From positions 1 to 6,399 of the forward strand of contig DUNY01000059.1 of assembly GCA_012839145.1 (NCBI GenBank): 6,399 nucleotides of DNA. The letters run 5' to 3'. Positions 1-5,628 of this stretch are shown piece by piece. The position numbers and the translations under genes are program-made. Numbering within the stretch: the first letter of the stretch is position 1; each line of letters opens with the position of its first letter. The notes beneath the pieces are model-generated. The model ran no database searches. It had not been told where the DNA came from and was given only the letters and a program-made list of their open reading frames with translations. The stretch is from Thermoanaerobacterales bacterium. Lineage in GTDB: Bacteria; Bacillota; Thermosediminibacteria; Thermosediminibacterales; Tepidanaerobacteraceae.

Positions 1-834
1 CGGTTCTCTAATAAGTTCGACTTTGCCAAGCTTTGTATCCAGGGAATTTTCAAGATTTTCTTTTAGAAGTTCCGGTCTAACACACATTATAAACCTTTGA
101 CGGCAAAGCCACGCGAATTGGCTCTTCACATATTCTTTTGCTTTGCTATATGAGTTTTGGGCATCTTCCAGTCTACCTAATGCCAAATTTGCATCCCCCT
201 TTATTTCCAACAACTCCGCCGTCATGCCTTTCTGTAAGTTATTGAGCTCATTCAAATATTCATCGATGGTTTTTATGATTTCAACATAATTACCTTTATC
301 CATTTGAATTCTGGTCCATGTGGTCAAAGGCCACGAATCTTCCGGTTCGCTATAATCAATGGAACTGAGCATTTCTAATGCTTTATCCCCTTTACCCAGC
401 TCATAATATGTTTTTGATAAAAACCAAGGAAGATACTTCTTTATCCAACGATTGTTTTTATCAAGCTCAGTTTGAGCAAGTTCCTGCAAGATATCTAAGG
501 CTGCAATCATATCTTGATCATTATTCGGTGCCATGATATTTTGAGAAATCACTCTGTCATTATAACCGGTAAAACGAAAAATCCGACGTCCGGAATGAGG
601 TTTTTTTTGAATAAAGATTCCCGCTTTGTAAAACCGCGCTTCTGGAATTCGACCACTTGCCGGAAAAAAGGTTTCAAGTCGTTGATAGTATTCCAATGCC
701 TGAGCAACATCGGCTTGTTTAATAGATTGCCGGGCAATAAACATGATAAGACTGTCTCCCCACAAGAAAGCGACCATAGGTACAATAGCAGTGAGCAAAA
801 GCATTACCCAAATATATTTCATGTTTCTGAACAA
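1..834 (-). CDS. Membrane-anchored TPR-like protein, N-terminal 278 codons (3' end outside window)
   Basis: The minus-strand frame is open from 834 to the left edge with no stop, so the C-terminus is missing. I do not recognise a named family. Residues about 8-35 form one hydrophobic segment (starting IWVMLLLTAIVPMVAF), without a lipobox cysteine, consistent with a membrane anchor or uncleaved signal. The rest is helical and TPR-like. The clearest units are about residues 36-57 (ALEYYQRLETFFP), 134-160 (KTYYELGKGDKALEML) and 209-236 (GDANLALGRLEDAQNSYSKA), matching the alternating small/aromatic TPR pattern. TPR proteins usually act as protein-protein scaffolds; the partner here is unknown. 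The start is chosen as TTG at 834-832 because GGAGG lies 7 nt upstream. The in-frame ATG at 822-820 has that site too far away, though it would remove only four residues. The gene follows lonA in the same direction but is 424 bp away, behind a putative terminator, so it is probably a separate unit. The frame is well supported; the function is not. Confidence 0.85.
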   Translation of the reverse strand, partial: MFRNMKYIWVMLLLTAIVPMVAFLWGDSLIMFIARQSIKQADVAQALEYYQRLETFFPASGRIPEARFYKAGIFIQKKPHSGRRIFRFTGYNDRVISQNIMAPNNDQDMIAALDILQELAQTELDKNNRWIKKYLPWFLSKTYYELGKGDKALEMLSSIDYSEPEDSWPLTTWTRIQMDKGNYVEIIKTIDEYLNELNNLQKGMTAELLEIKGDANLALGRLEDAQNSYSKAKEYVKSQFAWLCRQRFIMCVRPELLKENLENSLDTKLGKVELIREP

Positions 835-840
835 TGATCT

Positions 841-848
841 CCCTCCTC
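841..848 (-). promoter_or_regulatory. Ribosome binding site of the TPR-like gene, favouring a TTG start
   Basis: The minus strand reads GAGGAGGG here, a near-perfect anti-16S match. Its GGAGG core ends 7 nt before TTG at 834, an ideal distance, but 19 nt before the first in-frame ATG at 822. An in-frame TGA lies just upstream within this site (849-847), so no longer start is possible. This supports TTG initiation. Confidence 0.65.
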
Positions 849-860
849 ACTTATAACTTA

Positions 861-866
861 ATTATA
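861..866 (-). promoter_or_regulatory. Candidate -10 box for the TPR-like gene
   Basis: The minus strand carries an exact TATAAT at 866-861, about 12 nt upstream of the Shine-Dalgarno site. The expected -35 position, 17 nt further upstream, falls in a T-run and has no good TTGACA match. The implied leader is only about 20 nt. The position just after a putative terminator suits a promoter, but the call rests on one hexamer. Confidence 0.35.
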
Positions 867-875
867 CTACCGGAC

Positions 876-913
876 AAAAACGAAAAAAAGGATATCTTAT
901 CGACAATATCCTT
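876..913 (-). terminator. Putative intrinsic terminator between lonA and the TPR-like gene
   Basis: On the minus strand an 8-bp perfect stem (913-906 pairing with 895-888, loop of 10 nt) is followed by seven Ts at 889-883, the first two being part of the stem, then CG and five more Ts at 880-876. The stem is AT-rich, with only two G-C pairs, so termination may be partial. It would end read-through from lonA or act as a leader attenuator of the TPR-like gene. Confidence 0.45.
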
Positions 914-1003
914 CATCAATTTATCTCCATCAAATCAATTGTGTGCTAGGGAAGCATCTGAATAAATTCCGGGTTTGTCATTGCTATGAAAGTCCTGTTT
1001 TGT

Positions 1004-1074
1004 TGTCATCCTAAAGGTTTGCCTGAAGCATCTTGTTTAAGATTTTTCAGCCGTTTTGCTCCATCAAAATGACA
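1004..1074. repeat. Degenerate interspersed palindromic repeat (REP/MITE-like)
   Basis: The 71-nt segment opens with TGTCATCCT and closes with the matching inverted end AAAATGACA. At its centre is a 5-bp stem with a 4-nt loop (ATCTT at 1030-1034, AAGAT at 1039-1043). This layout resembles the non-coding repeats of many Firmicutes genomes that start TGTCAT(T/C)CTGA and end TCAGAATGACA. That comparison is from memory and was not tested against a genome. The arms are diverged, so it is probably an old copy. There is no open frame inside. Confidence 0.4.
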
Positions 1075-1136
1075 GGAAGTGCTTTCATTTATCGTAGTGC
1101 GGGCACCGCATGGAAATTCTGAATAAAACGAAGTGG

Positions 1137-1161
1137 AATTAGGCACTTAGGGCGCCTAATT
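1137..1161. repeat. 8-bp inverted repeat (stem-loop)
   Basis: AATTAGGC at 1137-1144 pairs perfectly with GCCTAATT at 1154-1161 across a 9-nt loop. Neither side has a proper U-tract, so it is not a good terminator. Directly upstream (1116-1140) the text ATTCTGAA...CGAAGTGGAATT resembles the edge of the same class of interspersed repeat proposed for 1004-1074. It may be another decayed copy. Confidence 0.35.
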
Positions 1162-1221
1162 GTCATAATCTCTAATATAATTACACAAGTGTTCCTATGA
1201 TTAGTTCAACTTGTCAGTTTT

Positions 1222-1250
1222 TAAGGGAGCGGTCTTAAACCGCTCCCTTA
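1222..1250 (-). terminator. Stem-loop directly after lonA, likely 3' end of the lon transcript
   Basis: A perfect 12-bp GC-rich stem (1222-1233 with 1239-1250) closes a 5-nt loop and begins 8 nt after the lonA stop codon. The position and strength are those of a terminator. However, on the minus strand it is followed by As, not Ts, so it lacks the classical U-tract. It may instead block 3'-exonuclease decay or terminate weakly. On the plus strand it has only a late TTTT. Confidence 0.5.
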
Positions 1251-1258
1251 CATGGCTT

Positions 1259-3646
1259 TTACGATGTGTAGAGATTGATATGTTCGGAATCATTTTTTTC
1301 TAAATTCACCGGTTTCTCCGGTATCGGTTTAATTGCTTTTTCTATTACTTCATCCATTGTATTTACAAATATAAAACAAAGGTCGTCTTTTACTTTCTGT
1401 GGAACTTCTTCCAAATCCTTGGTATTTTCTTCAGGTAGAATAAGAGTCTTTATTCCGGCTCTGTGGGCAGCCAATACCTTTTCTTTTATACCTCCTACCG
1501 GTAAAACCCTGCCTCGTAAAGTTATTTCTCCGGTCATCGCCACGGTCCTGTCCACTGGCCGTGCTGAGAGTGCTGAAATAAGCGCACATGTGATTGTAAT
1601 TCCAGCAGAAGGTCCGTCTTTTGGTATTGCCCCTTCAGGAACATGAATATGTATGTCATGCTTTTTATGAAAGTTTTCATCAATACCGATTGTACCGGCT
1701 TTAGACCTTACATAACTATAACCGGCATGAGCCGATTCTTGCATGACATCACCCAGTTTTCCCGTGAGTATTAATTTTCCTTCACCCTTCATAACTGAAA
1801 CTTCAATATTTAAAATATCTCCGCCAACTTCAGTCCAGGCTAGGCCTGTAGCTACACCTATCAAATCCTGTTTTTCCATGGTTCCGTAATGATAACGTGG
1901 CACTCCCAAAAACTTCTCAACCATTGCTGAGTCGATTTCAATGGTGGTTTTTTCTCCTTCTACCACTGCCCGTGCGATTTTACGACATATATTGGCAATT
2001 TCTCTCTCAAGATTTCGTACGCCGGCTTCCCTAGTGTAATTCCTTACAATCTTAATTAAAGAGTCCTCGTTAAATGTCACACCAGCTGATGAAAGACCAT
2101 GTTCCTTAAGTTGCTTAGGAATGAGGTGCCGCTTAGCAATCTCGATTTTTTCGTCCTCAGTATATCCTGGAATTGTCACAGTCTCCATACGATCTAAAAG
2201 GGGCCGTGGAATATTGTATAAAGTGTTTGCAGTTGTAATGAATAACACCTTTGATAAGTCAAAGGGAAGCTCAATATAATGATCCGAGAAACTGTTGTTC
2301 TGCTCCGGATCCAGCACTTCTAACAGGGCTGAAGAAGGATCACCTCTAAAATCAGCGTTCATTTTATCTATTTCATCCAATAAAAATACGGGGTTTTTCG
2401 AGCCTGCCTGCCTCATACCCTGAATTATTCTACCGGGCATTGAGCCAACATAAGTTCTTCTATGACCGCGGATTTCCGCTTCATCTCTGACACCACCTAG
2501 AGATATTCTTACAAATTTTCGGTTCATGGCTCGGGCAACCGATCGAGCGAGAGATGTTTTTCCAACTCCCGGGGGACCTACAAGACATAATATAGGCCCT
2601 TTTATTCTCCCCGATAGTTTGCGTACTGCCAGAAACTCTAAAATTCTTTCTTTAACTTTAGTTAAACCATAATGGTCTTCATTCAAAACTTCCTCTGCAT
2701 CTTTAATGTCTACACTGTCCTCGGTAGATGTATTCCAAGGAAGGGACACAAGCCAATCTAAGTATGTCCTGATGACGGATATTTCCGCTGCAGCAGCTGG
2801 CATTTTTTCCAGTCGTTCGACTTCTTTCAGCATTTTTTCTTCCAGCTCTTCATCTACTTCAAGAGCTATGATTTTCTCTCGGTATTCGTCTGCTTCTGCG
2901 ATTTTATCATCCTTTTGACCTAATTCCCTTTGAATGGCTTTCATCTGTTCTCTTAAATAAAACTCTTTTTGATTTTTTTCTATTTGCTTTTTTACTCTAA
3001 AATTAATTTTCTTTTCTATTTCCAGTATTTCTATTTCCTGTGATATTATTTGAAACAGAACTTCCAATCGCTTTTTGAAGGAAAGGGTTTCTAGAATTTG
3101 CTGTTTGTCTTCAACTTTTATAGCTAAATGGGACGCTACAATATCTGCAAAACGCCCCGGATTTGTTACATTGTTTAACGAAATAATGATATCAGGTGGT
3201 AACTTTTTTGTTAAACCCATATAATGTTCAAAAAGGCTAAGTACACTTCTCATTAGGGCTTCTTCCTCAGTGTCTGCCTTTTCATCATTTTCGTATACTT
3301 CCCTAATTTGTACCTTAAAAAAAGGTTCGGTCTCAATGTAATCTTCAATTACGGCCCGGTTAAGGCCCTCAATTAATACCCTTATAGTATCCTGAGGCAT
3401 TTTTAAAAGCTGCTTTATTTTAGCCACTGTGCCGATAGTATAAATCTCTTTTCTGTTTGGAAAATCCACTTTTGCATCTTTTTGTGCTACAAGCAGTATT
3501 TTCTGATCAGCCACCATCGCTTCTTCAAGAGCCCCAATTGACTTATCCCTTCCCACATCAAAATGCAAAACCATATTTGGAAAAACCAGCAATCCTCGAA
3601 GCGGCAACAGCGGTATGTTTCGATTTATTCCGTTTGTTTTCCCCAT
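1259..3646 (-). CDS. lonA: ATP-dependent Lon protease (LonA, endopeptidase La)
   Basis: Complete 795-residue LonA, of normal length for the family. It is a soluble cytoplasmic homohexamer that unfolds and degrades misfolded and regulatory proteins. The order of parts is standard. The N-terminal substrate-binding domain starts at PLLPLRGLLVFP (about 12-23). A charged helical linker, probably coiled coil, spans about 190-285. The AAA+ module has Walker A GPPGVGKT (357-364), pore-loop YVG (399-401), Walker B FLLDE (421-425), sensor-1 N474, Arg finger R486 and sensor-2 R544. The protease domain has catalytic S680 in PKDGPSAG and K723 in GGIKEK, at the 43-residue spacing of E. coli S679/K722. The tail after about 772 is a short variable extension. 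The start is supported by an upstream G-rich Shine-Dalgarno site. It lies 97 bp after lonB with no terminator between, so co-transcription is likely. ysxC, its downstream partner in Bacillus, is absent here. Confidence 0.98.
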   Translation of the reverse strand: MGKTNGINRNIPLLPLRGLLVFPNMVLHFDVGRDKSIGALEEAMVADQKILLVAQKDAKVDFPNRKEIYTIGTVAKIKQLLKMPQDTIRVLIEGLNRAVIEDYIETEPFFKVQIREVYENDEKADTEEEALMRSVLSLFEHYMGLTKKLPPDIIISLNNVTNPGRFADIVASHLAIKVEDKQQILETLSFKKRLEVLFQIISQEIEILEIEKKINFRVKKQIEKNQKEFYLREQMKAIQRELGQKDDKIAEADEYREKIIALEVDEELEEKMLKEVERLEKMPAAAAEISVIRTYLDWLVSLPWNTSTEDSVDIKDAEEVLNEDHYGLTKVKERILEFLAVRKLSGRIKGPILCLVGPPGVGKTSLARSVARAMNRKFVRISLGGVRDEAEIRGHRRTYVGSMPGRIIQGMRQAGSKNPVFLLDEIDKMNADFRGDPSSALLEVLDPEQNNSFSDHYIELPFDLSKVLFITTANTLYNIPRPLLDRMETVTIPGYTEDEKIEIAKRHLIPKQLKEHGLSSAGVTFNEDSLIKIVRNYTREAGVRNLEREIANICRKIARAVVEGEKTTIEIDSAMVEKFLGVPRYHYGTMEKQDLIGVATGLAWTEVGGDILNIEVSVMKGEGKLILTGKLGDVMQESAHAGYSYVRSKAGTIGIDENFHKKHDIHIHVPEGAIPKDGPSAGITITCALISALSARPVDRTVAMTGEITLRGRVLPVGGIKEKVLAAHRAGIKTLILPEENTKDLEEVPQKVKDDLCFIFVNTMDEVIEKAIKPIPEKPVNLEKNDSEHINLYTS

Positions 3647-3651
3647 TATAT

Positions 3652-3658
3652 CCCCCCT
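3652..3658 (-). promoter_or_regulatory. Ribosome binding site of lonA
   Basis: The minus strand reads AGGGGGG, ending 5 nt before the ATG at 3646. It is a run of Gs, not the usual AGGAGG, but its position fixes the lonA start. It lies immediately downstream of one arm of an AT-rich inverted repeat (3660-3667 with 3703-3710), so access to it could depend on leader folding. Confidence 0.6.
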
Positions 3659-3743
3659 ATATATCGATTTTTTAAAGATCGATTATGTTCATGTTTACTT
3701 ATTCGATATAACTTTATTAAATCCTCCCATTGCGTCTTTATAC

Positions 3744-5393
3744 CTATACTGAAATTGTAGTATTTCTAGGTTCTTGCTTAAACGAATATATCACATGCTG
3801 TATCACTTCTTCAATTCGATCAACGGATATTATGTTCAGGTCAAAAGTTTTGAAAATATCTTGCCAGTTTTCTTTCGGTATTATCACAGTCTTGACCCCG
3901 GCTCTTTTTGCAGCTTCTATTTTAGGCAATACACCGCCTACGGGTTTTACATAGCCACGTACTGACAGTTCCCCCGTTATAGCAACATAATTATCAACAG
4001 GAATATTTTTTATTGATGAATAGACTGATACGGCAATTGTTACTCCGGCTGAAGGTCCGTCCATTGGAATACCACCGGGAAAATTTAGATGTATATCATA
4101 ATCTCGAGGATCTAAACCCAAATATTTTCTGATTACCGTCATAACATTGTCGACAGAGCCACGAGCCGTGCCCCTTCTTTTCATTCGATGAGTATTTCCT
4201 CCCATTTCTTCTTCTTCAACTACACCCGTAACCAATAAGGTGCCTTTCCCTTTTTCAGTTTTTATGGCTGTTGACTCTATCTCTAAAAGGATACCTGTAT
4301 TAGGTCCGTATACAGCAAGACCATTGGCTAAACCGACTTGTGGTATGGGATTTACCTTTCTTTCCGGTCTAGGAGAATACTGGCCGCTGTTTATAACCCA
4401 TTCCACATCTCTGGCTTCTATTCTCTTTCTATTTTCAGCAGTGGCTAACCCAGCCGCCATTTGGATAATATTCACAGAATCTCTGCCATTGTTGGCATAT
4501 TTTTTTATAGTGTTGATTGATAACTCGTCAATTTCATATTTTATTTTATTTACAGCATTCCTGATAATAATATCTATATCCTCAGGTGACAGTGGTTTAA
4601 AAAATATTTCAAGGCAGCGAGAGCGTATGGCCGGTGGTATTTCTTCAGGAGTTCTAGTGGTAGCACCGATTAATCTAAAATCCGCCGGTAGGCCTTTCTC
4701 AAATATTTCATGGATATGTCGAGGTATATTTACGTCTTCACTGCTGTAGTATGCGCTTTCCAAAAAAACCTTACGATCTTCCAGTACCTTTAAGAGTTTA
4801 TTCATTTGAATCTGGTGTAGTTCTCCTATTTCATCAATAAATAGTAGTCCACCATGAGCCTTGGTAACAGCACCGGGCTTTGGTTGTGGTATCCCGGCAA
4901 TGCCCAGTGGACCCGCACCCTGATAGATTGGGTCGTGAACAGATCCAATAAGGGGATCGGCAATCCCTCTCTCATCAAACCTAGCGATAGTAGCATCCAC
5001 TTCTATGAACTTTGCCTCAGGACCAAAGGGGGAGCCGGGAGTTTTCTTTGCTTCTTCAAGCACAAGTCTTGCTGCGGCAGTTTTCCCGATACCCGGAGGG
5101 CCATATAATATCACATGTTGGGGATTAGGTCCACATAATGCAGCTCGCAATGCCTTTAAGCCATCTGATTGACCAACGATTTCACCAAAAGTTGAAGGTC
5201 TGGTTTTTTCTGACAAAGGCTCAGTGAGAGAAATCTGCCTCATTTTTTGTAGTTTTTCCATTTCTTTGCGGGATTCTCTGTCAACAGCAACTTTACTCCC
5301 TTGTTGACTTTTTAATAAATTTAAAAAGTAAAGCCCGATAACGATGGCGAAAAATATTTGAATCAGGCTCAATACGTTCAATGTCACATTCAT
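3744..5393 (-). CDS. lonB: Membrane-anchored ATP-dependent protease LonB (spore-former type)
   Basis: Complete 549-residue LonB, close in length and sequence pattern to Bacillus subtilis LonB, a Lon-family protease expressed in the forespore. It lacks the large LonA N-terminal domain. Instead residues about 7-27 form one transmembrane helix (SLIQIFFAIVIGLYF), so it is probably held at the membrane with its catalytic part in the cytoplasm. The AAA+ domain has Walker A GPPGIGKT (98-105), Walker B LLFIDE (183-188), a sensor-1 region LIGATT (241-246) and arginine-finger candidates in AIRSRC (255-260). The segment FDERGIADPLIGSVHDP (139-155) is characteristic of this subfamily. The protease domain has catalytic S448 in PMDGPSAG and K491 in GGVLPK, at the Lon spacing of 43. 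It sits between clpX, which has its own terminator, and lonA 97 bp downstream. Control by a forespore sigma factor is expected from the family, but I could not recognise such a promoter. Substrates are unknown. Confidence 0.96.
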   Translation of the reverse strand: MNVTLNVLSLIQIFFAIVIGLYFLNLLKSQQGSKVAVDRESRKEMEKLQKMRQISLTEPLSEKTRPSTFGEIVGQSDGLKALRAALCGPNPQHVILYGPPGIGKTAAARLVLEEAKKTPGSPFGPEAKFIEVDATIARFDERGIADPLIGSVHDPIYQGAGPLGIAGIPQPKPGAVTKAHGGLLFIDEIGELHQIQMNKLLKVLEDRKVFLESAYYSSEDVNIPRHIHEIFEKGLPADFRLIGATTRTPEEIPPAIRSRCLEIFFKPLSPEDIDIIIRNAVNKIKYEIDELSINTIKKYANNGRDSVNIIQMAAGLATAENRKRIEARDVEWVINSGQYSPRPERKVNPIPQVGLANGLAVYGPNTGILLEIESTAIKTEKGKGTLLVTGVVEEEEMGGNTHRMKRRGTARGSVDNVMTVIRKYLGLDPRDYDIHLNFPGGIPMDGPSAGVTIAVSVYSSIKNIPVDNYVAITGELSVRGYVKPVGGVLPKIEAAKRAGVKTVIIPKENWQDIFKTFDLNIISVDRIEEVIQHVIYSFKQEPRNTTISV

Positions 5394-5402
5394 ATGGAAG
5401 TT

Positions 5403-5408
5403 CCTCCC
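5403..5408 (-). promoter_or_regulatory. Ribosome binding site of lonB
   Basis: The minus strand reads GGGAGG, ending 9 nt before the ATG at 5393. It supports that start, which also places the membrane helix at the correct N-terminal position for LonB. Confidence 0.7.
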
Positions 5409-5578
5409 TTATCGAGCTTTAACATTCAACTAATCGCTGTTTATATTATTTATTAATAGCAGTTTTTTTATAACCTTTTTTCTGGGAAAAGGACGCATAA
5501 ACAATAATCTAAAATAATGTTCTTAATGAAAAGTGAATAATTTGGATCCGTCCCCTAATATTCATTCGCAAAATAATA

Positions 5579-5613
5579 AAGGGCAGTCCCTTGGATAATC
5601 TGGGACTGCCCTT
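5579..5613 (-). terminator. Intrinsic terminator of clpX (potentially bidirectional)
   Basis: A perfect 12-bp GC-rich stem (5579-5590 with 5602-5613) and an 11-nt loop begin 15 nt after the clpX stop. On the minus strand it runs into a T-rich tail, TTATTATTTT. On the plus strand it is followed by TATTTTT, so it could also stop transcription from the other side. It separates clpX from lonB. Confidence 0.8.
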
Positions 5614-5628
5614 TATTTTTAACAGCTT

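Larger units (their letters stand above)
914..1221. other. Gene-free spacer between lonA and the TPR-like gene
   Basis: No convincing gene is seen here on either strand: reading frames are short and interrupted. The stretch holds several palindromic or repeated pieces: a 9-nt direct repeat GAAGCATCT (951-959 and 1025-1033), three copies of TTGTCAT (near 975, 1003 and 1160) and one inverted copy (ATGACA at 1069-1074), a small 5-bp stem at 1098-1110, and two larger inverted repeats listed separately. The composition is typical of decayed interspersed repeat DNA, not of a gene or structured RNA. Confidence 0.6.

Noticed and set aside
549..785. Minus-strand 78-codon frame
   Set aside because: It is an alternate frame of the TPR-like gene, which is open over the whole region and shows TPR-like periodicity. 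The 78-codon product shows no domain pattern.
514..837. Plus-strand open frame of 107 codons
   Set aside because: It lies antisense within the TPR-like gene, has no supporting Shine-Dalgarno site and gives an unstructured, cysteine- and histidine-rich product. It is a shadow frame.
914..1221. Possible riboswitch, T-box or tRNA in the long spacer
   Set aside because: No T-box core, cloverleaf, CCA end or known aptamer pattern could be recognised. The structure present is better explained as repeat remnants.
1275..1646. Plus-strand open frame of 123 codons
   Set aside because: It is the antisense reflection of the highly conserved LonA protease domain. The same kind of shadow recurs opposite the lonB protease domain at 3730-3954.
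4240..4749. Plus-strand open frame of 169 codons
   Set aside because: It is antisense to the conserved AAA+ and linker region of lonB, with no RBS or recognisable motifs. It is a long shadow frame, not a gene.
3744..5393. Idea that lonB is a truncated or decayed lonA duplicate
   Set aside because: The protein has its own membrane anchor, a subfamily-specific AAA+ segment, intact Walker motifs and an intact Ser-Lys dyad, and a normal LonB length. It is a genuine LonB.
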